This document shows positions 46,576-54,737 of a DNA stretch of 64,000 bases, one piece after another. Source of the DNA: Permianibacter fluminis (GTDB lineage Bacteria; Pseudomonadota; Gammaproteobacteria; Enterobacterales; Permianibacteraceae); NCBI RefSeq assembly GCF_013179735.1, contig NZ_JABMEG010000001.1, positions 558,001 to 622,000 of the forward strand. Direction: 5' to 3'. Made by a program: the position numbers and the translations under genes. Numbering within the stretch: position 1 is the first letter of the stretch; each line of letters starts with the position of its first letter. Below the pieces are notes generated by a model. The model had not been told where the DNA came from and made no database searches. It saw only the letters and a list, made by a program, of their open reading frames with translations.

Positions 46576-46878
46576 TTATGCGCGATACCAATCGCCACTT
46601 TGATACTTTTTTGGAATGTCTTGTTCAGATGGATTGTCGTAACCAATGCGTTCCAACTCATCAAACCAGCGATCCCTCTTTGACTCTGGCAGGTGCGCCC
46701 CGCACCATGGACAAAATGAAATTGCTATTTTTGCCGTTCCGCCATCGTGGACAACCAGACCGTATTCATCGAACTTTTCGACGTATATGACCAAGCTATC
46801 AGGGCACTCGTATGGATCTGCATGGATCGCGCACTTGAACTCCACCGCATCCTTCATTTGAACACAACAATGATTCAT
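46576..46878 (-). CDS. DUF6980-like small zinc-ribbon-type protein
   Basis: 100 residues. It starts MNHCCVQM and has FCPWCGAHLPESKRDRWFDELE, followed by IPKKYQSGDWYRA, which I recognise as the DUF6980-like pattern. Two Cys pairs (CC and CPWC) suggest zinc binding. Composition is AT-rich, as for the NYN gene 84 bases away on the same strand. Function unknown. Confidence 0.72.
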   Translation of the reverse strand: MNHCCVQMKDAVEFKCAIHADPYECPDSLVIYVEKFDEYGLVVHDGGTAKIAISFCPWCGAHLPESKRDRWFDELERIGYDNPSEQDIPKKYQSGDWYRA

Positions 46879-46962
46879 CTTCGCATTCTTTGCTTGAGTA
46901 AATGGTTGAATATTTCAAGCTCATAGGCACGAACGCGCGCAGCGTAATCGCACCTACAAGAT

Positions 46963-47769
46963 CTATTTTGCGCGAAGGTGCAAAACCTTCTGACTTGATC
47001 CTGGGGCTTGCCGCTCTTCCGTTATAAAGAGGTCTGTTTTTGCCTTTACAAGGTCGGACAGCTTTTTGTATCCATATAACCTAGAGTCAAAGTCAGGTTG
47101 AAGCTTGGTAAGATAGCTTCCAAAGGTTCCAAGATGCGCCCATCCAGCATCGTCAATAGATTGCTCTAATGCAGTTAGGACGAATTGTTTTGGAAACTCA
47201 AGCTTTGGCTCTGGAGTTTCGGTTGTTGCCTGAGGTAATGATTGCTTTTGTCCGGCCTCCACTCTTACTGGCACACTGGCAGACTCTGTTGTCACTTCAG
47301 GGCGGAGCACTTCAGTAAACACAAATTTGTGGCAGGCATTGCGAAATGCCTCTGGTGTCTTCTTTTCACCAAATCCAAGAACTGTCAGCCCTTCTTCACG
47401 CAGCCGCATTGCAAGGCCAGTAAAGTCACTGTCACTGGTGATAAGGCAGAAACCGTCGAACTTGCGCGTATACAACAGGTCCATCGCATCGATAATTAGC
47501 GTGCTATCTGTGGAATTTTTTCCAGTCGTGTAGGCAAACTGTTGAACCGGCTTGATCGCGTATCGCTGCAACACTTTCTTCCAGGAAGAGCTTGTTGGCG
47601 CCGTGAAATCTCCATAAATGCGCTTGACAGTTGCCTCTCCGAATCTTGCTATTTCCGCAAGCAATCCTTCGATGACAGCAGCCTGTGCATTGTCCGCATC
47701 TATAAGAACCGCCAATCGAAGTGTCGGCTCTTCGGATTCGATTTTTGCGACGAGTCGTGGAGATAGCAA
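46963..47769 (-). CDS. NYN-domain nuclease with C-terminal LOTUS/OST-HTH domain
   Basis: 268 residues. The NYN (PIN-like) domain has LAVLIDADNAQ, the DSTLIIDAMDLLY segment and LITSDSDFTGLAMRLREEG, which place the acidic metal-binding residues of RNA-cleaving PIN/NYN enzymes. The C-terminal 80 residues (QFVLTALEQSIDDAGWAHLGTFGSYL to KVLHLRAK) match the OST-HTH/LOTUS RNA-binding fold. NYN-LOTUS proteins are widespread in bacteria with poorly known targets. The gene is AT-rich, flanked by repeats, and looks acquired. Confidence 0.87.
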   Translation of the reverse strand: MLSPRLVAKIESEEPTLRLAVLIDADNAQAAVIEGLLAEIARFGEATVKRIYGDFTAPTSSSWKKVLQRYAIKPVQQFAYTTGKNSTDSTLIIDAMDLLYTRKFDGFCLITSDSDFTGLAMRLREEGLTVLGFGEKKTPEAFRNACHKFVFTEVLRPEVTTESASVPVRVEAGQKQSLPQATTETPEPKLEFPKQFVLTALEQSIDDAGWAHLGTFGSYLTKLQPDFDSRLYGYKKLSDLVKAKTDLFITEERQAPGSSQKVLHLRAK

Positions 47770-47865
47770 GATGCCTCCTGTTTATTAACTCTGATTCGGC
47801 ACCAAGTTGTGCGCGCTAAAACTGGGGCAGATCTGAAATGTCCTATCGGCCAATCGCACACTAAC

Positions 47866-48028
47866 GAGCTTACAGGTACGAATCCCCGTAGCGGTTTCAT
47901 ACGAATGATGCCTACAAGTTCTCGAAGCACTGCACGGCGCCAACCAACAGAGCTTGTAGGTACGAACCCGCGTAGCGGTTTCGTACGAATGACATTTACA
48001 TGCGTCCGAAACGCTGCGCGGTTCGGAC
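47866..48028. repeat. Cluster of REP-like hairpin repeats
   Basis: Two 43-bp direct copies (47866-47908 and 47950-47992) match closely. Each carries GTACGAA and TTTC(A/G)TAC arms that fold into a hairpin. A third, different hairpin (GTCCGAA 48004-48010 with TTCGGAC 48022-48028) follows. They fill the gap between the NYN gene and the transporter gene. Confidence 0.85.
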
Positions 48029-48037
48029 CTACGTCAA

Positions 48038-49447
48038 TTACGGCAACAGCGGCGGCACATACGTCAGCGTTCCGGCCAGCAGCCAGAGCAAGCCTAACAC
48101 CAGCGGCAAGTGAACAAAAAGCTGCAGTGCAGTAAAGCCGACGATGTCGCGGGCTTTCAAACCGACCACGCCAAGCAGCGGCAGCATCCAGAATGGGTTG
48201 ATCAGGTTGGGCAGCGCTTCGGCGGCGTTGTAGATCTGCACGGCCCAGCCGAGATGCACTTTCAATTCAATGGCGGCTTGCATCACATACGGCGCTTCGA
48301 TCAGCCATTTGCCGCCGCCGGAAGGGATGAACCAGCCGAGTATCGCGGAATAGGCGCCCATCAAAAGCGGATAGGTCTCCGTGCTGGCGATGGTGACAAA
48401 CGCGGTGGCAACCCGGCTGGACAGGCTGATGCCGTCACTGCCGGCAGCGCTGGTGAGCACGGCGGCGAGTCCGGCGAACAACGGGTACTGGATCAGCACA
48501 CCGCCCATGATCGGCACGGCGCGTGTCACGGCAGCAACAAACCGTTGCGGCCGACCATGCAGGGCCATGCCGGTCATCAGAAACAGAAAGTTGTAGGTGT
48601 TCAGGCCGGACAGCGCCAGCAGCGGATCTTTTTGCTGAAATTCCTGCAGCAACCAGCCGGCACCGAGCAGCACCACGAATACGATCAACAGCGGCGAATG
48701 CTCCAGCCACTCACCGGGGCGGGACGGTGCCGTTTGCACGACCGCTGGCTCGCTGATATCAATGCCGAGTTGCTGCGCCGTGGTGGCGCTGCTGCCGGTC
48801 GGTGCCGACCACCACGCCACCAGCATCGATACCAGCAACAAAACAGCGGTCAGCAGCAAGGACTGCCAGAGAAAAATGGTTTGCGAAAACGGAATCACGC
48901 CGGTGATGGCAAGCAGCGGTGCCGGCAGACTGCTGGCATTGGCCTGCAACTGCGCAGCTGACGATGACAAACCCATCGCCCAGGTTGCACCCAAACCGAG
49001 ATAGCCCGCCGCAGCGGCAGCGCGATAATCCATTTGCAAGGCTTCACGTCGCGCCAAGGCCCGCACCAGCAGGCCGCTGAAAATCAAGCTGAGCGCCCAA
49101 TTGAGCAGAGAGCTCAACATGCTGACGCTGGCGATCAGGGCAATGGCGCTGCGACCGCTGCCGGGTTGCGCGGCAATGGTATTGATCAAACGCGTGACCG
49201 GCGGCGACACCGCCACCACGTAACCGCTGATCGCCACCATCACCATTTGCATCGTGAACGGGATCAGCGACCAGAAACCGTCACCAAACGCTTTGCTGAT
49301 CGCCAACACCGGCGCGCCATTGGCGAACGCCGCCAACACAACGATGAGCAGCGCCAGAATCGCGAAGACAAACGCATCGGGAAACCAGCGCTCGGCCCAG
49401 TGGGTAAAACGCAGCGCAGTGCGTTGCAGTAGTGAGCTATCGGACAT
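48038..49447 (-). CDS. atoE: Short-chain fatty acid transporter (AtoE family)
   Basis: 469 residues with about twelve membrane helices. Characteristic segments are RFTHWAERWFPDAFVFAILAL, GFWSLIPFTMQMVM, NWALSLIFSGLLVRALARR and FIPSGGGKWLIEAPYV, seen in AtoE. It imports acetoacetate or short-chain fatty acids. Without the other ato genes nearby, the physiological role is unassigned. Confidence 0.87.
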   Translation of the reverse strand: MSDSSLLQRTALRFTHWAERWFPDAFVFAILALLIVVLAAFANGAPVLAISKAFGDGFWSLIPFTMQMVMVAISGYVVAVSPPVTRLINTIAAQPGSGRSAIALIASVSMLSSLLNWALSLIFSGLLVRALARREALQMDYRAAAAAGYLGLGATWAMGLSSSAAQLQANASSLPAPLLAITGVIPFSQTIFLWQSLLLTAVLLLVSMLVAWWSAPTGSSATTAQQLGIDISEPAVVQTAPSRPGEWLEHSPLLIVFVVLLGAGWLLQEFQQKDPLLALSGLNTYNFLFLMTGMALHGRPQRFVAAVTRAVPIMGGVLIQYPLFAGLAAVLTSAAGSDGISLSSRVATAFVTIASTETYPLLMGAYSAILGWFIPSGGGKWLIEAPYVMQAAIELKVHLGWAVQIYNAAEALPNLINPFWMLPLLGVVGLKARDIVGFTALQLFVHLPLVLGLLWLLAGTLTYVPPLLP

Positions 49448-49543
49448 GGTTTGGTCCTTGTTCTTGTTGCTTTTTGATTGTTCTGTTTTGCCCGTTCATG
49501 TTCGTTGCGGCGGGTCCGCTGCGCTTGACCCGTCCTACTCACG

Positions 49544-51229
49544 CTATTCCACCTCAGCCGGTTTCGGCTTGACCGGATCATTCCAGACCGGCTGCAAACC
49601 AAAGCGGACAAAATAGGTCGAGATGAATTGCGGTGCGCCGAGTTGGTCGGCGAACACGGTGGGTTCGTATTGCTGGGCGAGCCAGTCGCTTGGGTAGCCC
49701 ATCATTTGCAACACCGAGCTCGGCACATTCCATTGGCTGGCTTGATGGTGCCAGCGCTGCGCGCTGTGTTGCAGCTGAGCCAGCGTGTTCGGTTCGTCGG
49801 TCAGAAAAACCAAGGGCACGGTGCCTTCTGACGCCGGTGCGGGACCGGTGGTGCAGTGGGTCAGGAAACCGACGGCCTGGGTTTTGGTGAAGTTCTGGCC
49901 GTGATCAGAGCTGTACACCAACAGCGTTTTGCTCAGATCCAGATCCGGCAGCAGGCGCTTGAAAAATTCGCCGGTGTTCCAGGCCACGGCGTTGCGGTAG
50001 CTGTTGCGAAAGGCTTCGTTGCCGAAACCGTCGCCGTATTGATTGCCTTCGTTCAAGCCCTTGATGGTCGCGTTGTCCATATGCGGTTGGAACGGCGCGG
50101 CGTCGAGCGGGTATTTGCCCTCATAGGGAAAGTGCACGCCGTTCTTGTTGACGTAAATGTACAGGCGCTCGGGCCGGGCCAGCAGCGCCTTGAGTTTCTC
50201 GACCAGGATCATGTCCTTGTCACGCGCCACGGTGGTGTCGTCGTGCTGGATCAGCTCGTCGATTTCACCAAGCTCCTGCGCGCTCATGAAGTTCTGCAAC
50301 TCACGATTGGTTCGCTGGCCGTCGAGATAAACGGTTCTGTAGCCGGCGGCCTTGGCGTACGCCCAGAGCGATGGCCGGGTCGCTTCGTCGCGCTGATAGC
50401 TGGCGCGGCGCACGGCGTAACGGAAGCTGAGATTGCTGGCGGCGCTGCAATTGGCGTGCGACGCGGTCAAGCCAAAATTGGCGGCACGATAGCTCTGGCT
50501 GATGAGGCCGGTCGGAATGCCGTTGGCGGTATTTAAATCGAGCCAGTCACCGCGCACGCTCTCGTCCATGATCACAACGATTTTGTCGAACGGCGATGCG
50601 CCGGCCGTGACGCTGACCTGCTGGCGCGGACCGGGATCGGGTTTCAACCACTCATCACCGAGCAGTACGCCGACAAATGCGACCGGATTCAAATGCTGCG
50701 GAAAGGTGTCGCTGTCGCCACCGCCATCAAAATAGACCACGCCGGCAATGGCGCACAGCGGCAGCAACGGCAGCCAACCGGCGCGCCGGGTCCAGCGCGT
50801 CCAGCGCAGTGACAGCAGCGGCGGCGGCAGCAAGATGCCAATCAGCAGCGGCAGGATCACCAGCACCGCCTTGCCGATCAGCGGGCCGTAAAACTGGAAG
50901 GTTTCGTCAATGAACGCGATGTCTTGAAACAGCCGCTCGACTTCAATGGCGTTGAGCACCGAGCCGGTGATGTACAGATACGACAGCGCGTTGCCGGCCG
51001 CATAGACCAGCAACAAGCCCCAGCCGACGCGCACCCACAGCGAACGGGAAAATGCCACGGCGAAAGTGGCGGCGAGGCCACTCAGCCAAATGAAGCTGAA
51101 CCAGAAAGGCCCGCCATTGATACTGGACTGGTCCTGCAGCAATTGCGGTAACTGCCAATGACCAATAATGAGAAATGCCAGCAGCAGGGTGACCTTGAGC
51201 AGGCCGAGTTTGGACCAGGAATTGAACAT
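49544..51229 (-). CDS. Sulfatase-fold membrane transferase (phosphoethanolamine transferase-like)
   Basis: 561 residues. Five membrane helices occupy the first 170 residues, then a periplasmic alkaline-phosphatase-fold domain. The nucleophile region reads VVIMDESVRGDW, with Ser where EptA-type enzymes have Thr (GETAR). SSDHGQNF gives the metal-binding Asp-His near the end. Layout fits lipid-A or glycan phosphoethanolamine transferases. Donor, acceptor and catalytic residue are inferred. Confidence 0.8.
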   Translation of the reverse strand: MFNSWSKLGLLKVTLLLAFLIIGHWQLPQLLQDQSSINGGPFWFSFIWLSGLAATFAVAFSRSLWVRVGWGLLLVYAAGNALSYLYITGSVLNAIEVERLFQDIAFIDETFQFYGPLIGKAVLVILPLLIGILLPPPLLSLRWTRWTRRAGWLPLLPLCAIAGVVYFDGGGDSDTFPQHLNPVAFVGVLLGDEWLKPDPGPRQQVSVTAGASPFDKIVVIMDESVRGDWLDLNTANGIPTGLISQSYRAANFGLTASHANCSAASNLSFRYAVRRASYQRDEATRPSLWAYAKAAGYRTVYLDGQRTNRELQNFMSAQELGEIDELIQHDDTTVARDKDMILVEKLKALLARPERLYIYVNKNGVHFPYEGKYPLDAAPFQPHMDNATIKGLNEGNQYGDGFGNEAFRNSYRNAVAWNTGEFFKRLLPDLDLSKTLLVYSSDHGQNFTKTQAVGFLTHCTTGPAPASEGTVPLVFLTDEPNTLAQLQHSAQRWHHQASQWNVPSSVLQMMGYPSDWLAQQYEPTVFADQLGAPQFISTYFVRFGLQPVWNDPVKPKPAEVE

Positions 51230-51310
51230 GCGACCGGATGACCGTTTGATGACACCGGCGCTACGTTACCACGGCTGGCACGGTCGGCTAAGCGGACCGC
51301 GTCGACAGGC

Positions 51311-51766
51311 TCACGGATTCTCTTCGCGCCGGCGTTCTTTCATGCTGCCGAACAACGCAATCAAATGGCCAAAGGCGGCAAACAGCGGCGTCGACCAGAT
51401 ATCAAACCAGTTGTCCCGATAGGCTTCATCGGGTCGGTCCGGATTGTAGACAACCGCGACCGCGTCACCGACCTGATGTCGCGCCCTGCTAACCGGCTGG
51501 TCGTGACCACGGGCATCGCCGGCGCTGACCGAAAAGGTATGGCTTTGATCAGTTGCCGCGAATTCGATATCGGCATGAAACTTGGTGCAGTCGTAGCTGC
51601 GTCGGCGCTTGCTGCCGCCGCAGCGGCCATTGCTGGCATCGACTGCGGTCACGGTGCCCGTGGTCTTTTCGGCATGGGCAATGAACAGCAAGCGATCCGT
51701 GACGAAGTACAGCGTCACCAACGCCAACACCCCCGCAATGGCGAAGAAGAATCGGTTCTTGATCAT
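51311..51766 (-). CDS. DUF3592-type membrane protein
   Basis: 151 residues, one N-terminal and one C-terminal hydrophobic segment around an extracytoplasmic beta domain (TTGTVTAVDASNGRCGG, VGDAVAVVYNPDRPDEA). The YNPDRPDEA segment is the DUF3592 hallmark. It follows the channel-like gene by 16 bases on the same strand and is likely cotranscribed with it and the cyanophycinase-like gene. Confidence 0.78.
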   Translation of the reverse strand: MIKNRFFFAIAGVLALVTLYFVTDRLLFIAHAEKTTGTVTAVDASNGRCGGSKRRRSYDCTKFHADIEFAATDQSHTFSVSAGDARGHDQPVSRARHQVGDAVAVVYNPDRPDEAYRDNWFDIWSTPLFAAFGHLIALFGSMKERRREENP

Positions 51767-51782
51767 GATGCGCGGTGCTCAA

Positions 51783-52484
51783 TCATATTGAACCACCGCG
51801 CCGGCTGGCGGCCCAGGCGCGATAGCCATGAAAGCAAACCGACAGCAGACACAGCGGCGGCAACAAGATGAACAGCACCGCCAGCGGCGACATCGCGTAC
51901 AGCGCTCGCGCCACCGGCGCCCCTGCGTAAAGCGATAGCAATTGGCCGATGCTCTGCGCAGCCGCTGCCAAATCGCCCCACTGCTGTGGCAGCGCCTCAC
52001 CAAACAGATAGTAGCCAGCGAGTGTCTGGATATAGAGCAGCAGCAACAGCAGCAGCAGTCGCGACCAGATCGCACCGGCGGTCAGCGCGCGCCCGGACAA
52101 CACCGCTCGCATCGACGCCGAACCGGAGACCAGACGCAGCACCCGCAGCAGACGCAGTAGCCGTGCGATCAGTGACAAACCGCCGATAGCCGGCACCCAA
52201 CCGATGGCGATGACCAAAAAATCAAAGCGATTCCAGGAGTCGGCGAAAAACTGCCGCCAATCGCGACCGTGGGCGCCGATACGAAGAAGCAGTTCGACCG
52301 TGAACGCCAGCTGCGTTGCCCACAATAAATAGAACCAGTACAGGCCATAGTCCTGCAACGCTGGCACGGCTTCCAAACCCATCACCACGGCATTGAGCAG
52401 GATCAGACTCAGCACCGTGCTGTGAAAACTGTCGCTGTCGACCAGCGTTTGCAGGCGTTGCGACCAGCGATCAACCATCGTCAT
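51783..52484 (-). CDS. Voltage-gated-ion-channel-like protein
   Basis: 233 residues, six hydrophobic segments as in single-domain voltage-gated channels. S3/S4 region: WNRFDFLVIAIGWV, then the charged ARLLRLLRVLRLVSG, a voltage-sensor-like helix. The pore loop region (GDLAAAAQSIGQLLSLYAG) lacks the TLESW-type sodium filter and the TVGYG potassium filter, so selectivity is unclear and it may not conduct normally. Its start overlaps the end of the cyanophycinase-like gene by four bases (ATGA), implying translational coupling. Confidence 0.78.
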   Translation of the reverse strand: MTMVDRWSQRLQTLVDSDSFHSTVLSLILLNAVVMGLEAVPALQDYGLYWFYLLWATQLAFTVELLLRIGAHGRDWRQFFADSWNRFDFLVIAIGWVPAIGGLSLIARLLRLLRVLRLVSGSASMRAVLSGRALTAGAIWSRLLLLLLLLYIQTLAGYYLFGEALPQQWGDLAAAAQSIGQLLSLYAGAPVARALYAMSPLAVLFILLPPLCLLSVCFHGYRAWAASRRGGSI

Positions 52485-54178
52485 GGCTGCCGCCCGGTGA
52501 CAGTCGTGGTGATCTGCAGATCACGGTAACTCCAGCCGCCGCCGGTTTTCGGGCAAAGCGCAAACGCCTTGCCACGAGCGAAGCTCCAGTTGCTGTGCTC
52601 GGCGGGCACCGTCATTTCATCGGTTCTGAGCATTTGCAATTGCAGCGCGGCTTCATTGACGCCGTTCTGGTTGATCAGCCGCTCGCCATCGAGCGCCGCC
52701 AGTTTGTATTGCGCGCTGCGGCCGCAGCTGCCGAGTTGTATCGTCAGGTTTTTGCCGCGCAGGCTGGCGCGATCACCGGCGTGCAGGTAATGGGCACTGA
52801 CCTTGATTTCGGTTTGCTTGCCGGCCTTGCTGGGCGCGAGCGATTGTGCAATCCAGACGCCGTTGGCGCCGACCACATCAAATTCCACTTTGTTGCCAGC
52901 TTCGGTGACGACCAGCGCGGTGGTTTCATCAACTCCGTAAGCAGCGGTCTGGTGAGTGTCGGCCAGCAGCATCAGCATGCGGCCCTGGCGCGCGCGCTGA
53001 GAAAAATGGGTGTCGAGAATGCCATGCGGAAACAGCCGCAGGCCGCCTTGCGGGCGATAGCTCAAGTGTTCGTCGCTGGCAGTCGGGCAATCGCCACGGC
53101 TTTCACAGAATGGCAATCGCGGTGACTCGGTAACAACCGGATGTTGCAGCGCCAGCGCACTGCGGCCGTTGCTGATCATCGGCAGGGTTTTTTGCTCGTT
53201 GCCGGTCTGCACCGCGGTGCCGGCGCTGGTGCCCATGATCGCCAGTTCGCCACGGCTGAAACGTTGCCGGATAAGCGCCATTTCCGGCGAGTCGCTGCCA
53301 TCGGCGCGCAGCAGGCTGCGTACATGCAGCGATTGATCGCCACCGTTGAAGAACAGGCCATCGAGCGTTTCGAGTACGGGCAGCAGATCATCATTACTGC
53401 AGTAGCGTTGCCACAGCGCCTCGTCGACGCGGGCAAACCGCTCCAACCCGAACAAGCGTTGCCGCTGCTGACTCAGCGCGCCACAGGGCGTGCTCAGCGA
53501 GTCAGTGGTTTGCGCCTGATCGCGCAAGCGGCGGCTGGCGGCATCGAGCGGAACCCAGACCACTTCCGCACCAAGCAGACTGAACCATTGCTGATAGAAC
53601 GCCGCCGCATCGAGCGGTTCGCGCGCGGCGCTGGTCAACACACCGATGCGCGGTTTGCGGGTTTGCCCGCGTTGGCTCGCCTGCAGAAAGCGCTCGAACA
53701 CGGCGCGCACTTGCGGGTCGGTGCCGTTGACATCCAGGCGTTCGCGCCGCGGCGTTTTGCCGTCGACCATCAACGGCTGCACTTCCAGCCGCTCCTGCAA
53801 CCACAGCCATTCGTCATCACTCAGCGTGAGGCCGGCCGTCTTCAGGCCCTGACTCAATTCGCTGCCGGACAGCCGCCGCGCCGGCAAGCTTGCCAGCGCT
53901 TTTTGCAGCGCCTCGATACGCGCGGCCGGCAACAACGCCAGCATGGCGGCAGATGCCTGGCTCAGTCGGGCCGGTTCGTATTGCGCTTCAAACAACGCCT
54001 CTTGCTGGCGCCAGTCACGCGCCAGATTTTCCCGCTGGTCTTCGGCGCAGGCATCCAGATTCATGCTGCTGCATATCGAAAGATGGCCACCGGCCAATAC
54101 CAGAACGCGCGCGGACTCGGCGTTTGCTGCAGAACAAGTCATTGCAGCCAGAGCCGCGGCCAGTGCCAGTTTGCGCAT
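52481..54178 (-). CDS. Secreted cyanophycinase-like peptidase (S51 family)
   Basis: 565 residues with a signal peptide (LALAAALAAMTCSAANA). The S51 core carries GTSAG with Ser318, DTHF with His391 and VDETTA with Glu418. The His-Glu spacing of 27 residues equals that of Synechocystis CphB (His174/Glu201). FNGGDQ and FSQRARQGRMLML are further family marks. Extra domains precede and follow the core, so it is much longer than CphB. It likely hydrolyses cyanophycin or beta-aspartyl peptides outside the cell. It shares an intergenic region with the 24-residue ORF and TonB receptor. Inactive homologue is possible but the triad is complete. Confidence 0.82.
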   Translation of the reverse strand: MRKLALAAALAAMTCSAANAESARVLVLAGGHLSICSSMNLDACAEDQRENLARDWRQQEALFEAQYEPARLSQASAAMLALLPAARIEALQKALASLPARRLSGSELSQGLKTAGLTLSDDEWLWLQERLEVQPLMVDGKTPRRERLDVNGTDPQVRAVFERFLQASQRGQTRKPRIGVLTSAAREPLDAAAFYQQWFSLLGAEVVWVPLDAASRRLRDQAQTTDSLSTPCGALSQQRQRLFGLERFARVDEALWQRYCSNDDLLPVLETLDGLFFNGGDQSLHVRSLLRADGSDSPEMALIRQRFSRGELAIMGTSAGTAVQTGNEQKTLPMISNGRSALALQHPVVTESPRLPFCESRGDCPTASDEHLSYRPQGGLRLFPHGILDTHFSQRARQGRMLMLLADTHQTAAYGVDETTALVVTEAGNKVEFDVVGANGVWIAQSLAPSKAGKQTEIKVSAHYLHAGDRASLRGKNLTIQLGSCGRSAQYKLAALDGERLINQNGVNEAALQLQMLRTDEMTVPAEHSNWSFARGKAFALCPKTGGGWSYRDLQITTTVTGRQP

Positions 54179-54248
54179 AGATATGCAACGTCGGTCATTT
54201 GCAGGTGCTGCACTCTAGAAAATATTTCAGCCTTATGGCAAATGGTGA

Positions 54249-54277
54249 TTGACAGGAAATTTGCGACGCGGCAAATT
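54249..54277 (+). promoter_or_regulatory. Candidate promoter for small ORF and TonB receptor
   Basis: TTGACA at 54249-54254 is a perfect -35. With 17 bases spacing the -10 would be CAAATT (54272-54277), which is weak; AAATTC with 18 is similar. Transcription would start about 54285, roughly 55 bases before the 24-residue ORF. Confidence 0.5.
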
Positions 54278-54339
54278 CGGCCTCGTTCTATTCAAATCAC
54301 CACGCGCCATTGGCGCCCAACGGAAAAGGAGGACGGGCC

Positions 54340-54414
54340 ATGTTGAAGAAAGCTTTCAACCTCGGCGGCTATCGCTATACCCCGTACTACCTGTCCGAGT
54401 GGTTCAACAATTAG
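54340..54414 (+). CDS. 24-residue small ORF with near-perfect ribosome binding site
   Basis: ATG 54340 to TAG 54412-54414. AAGGAGGA at 54326-54333 is a near-complete complement of the 16S tail, six bases before ATG. The peptide begins MLKKAFNLGG and is rich in aromatic residues: four Tyr, two Phe, one Trp, ending EWFNN. No signal peptide. Five bases after the stop is a nine-base-pair hairpin. It lies between the divergent cyanophycinase-like and TonB receptor genes. It could be a leader peptide controlling the receptor, a functional small protein, or a peptide precursor; no maturation enzyme is nearby. Confidence 0.65.
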   Translation: MLKKAFNLGGYRYTPYYLSEWFNN

Positions 54415-54418
54415 CCAG

Positions 54419-54439
54419 CCCTCCGCGCAACGCGGAGGG
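54419..54439 (+). terminator. Nine-base-pair hairpin after the small ORF
   Basis: CCCTCCGCG (54419-54427) and CGCGGAGGG (54431-54439) pair perfectly around CAA. No T-run follows, so it may pause transcription, stabilise the transcript or act in attenuation rather than end it outright. Confidence 0.6.
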
Positions 54440-54737
54440 AGCCGGCAGCAGTAAACGCAGTCGTCTGGTCTACCGTTTCTTCGACTGACGCTGCGTGATT
54501 GAACGTGTCGTCATGCTGGTCATGACCCGTTTTCTGATCGCCCTCTCCTCTTCTTTGTTCGATCCCTGTCAGCGCTTTCGCTCGCCCGCGATTTGCCCGC
54601 ACTGGCCGTGATCCGTCCCGCTGGCCGCCTGCGGCCCTGGGTGATTGCAGAGACCACTCCCGCGTTTGCGCCGTTCTGCCTGCTTTGCAGTTTCAGACCC
54701 GCCGCGCGATGCGGCAAGCAACCCTGAGGAGTGCGTT
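54440..54737 (+). other. Leader region of the TonB receptor gene
   Basis: About 300 bases between the hairpin and the receptor start. I see no convincing gene: a 32-codon frame at 54511 lacks a ribosome site. The last bases hold AGGAG before the receptor ATG. A long leader downstream of a translated small ORF would suit post-initiation control. Confidence 0.5.

Noticed and set aside
46395-46664. Small minus-strand open frame of 89 codons
   Set aside because: Mostly translation of a dispersed intergenic repeat; overlaps the DUF6980-like gene.
47866-48028. Possible CRISPR array
   Set aside because: Only two direct copies with hairpin-forming arms and no regular spacers; no cas genes.
54511-54609. 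32-codon frame in the TonB receptor leader
   Set aside because: No ribosome site and composition like non-coding; kept only as part of the leader.
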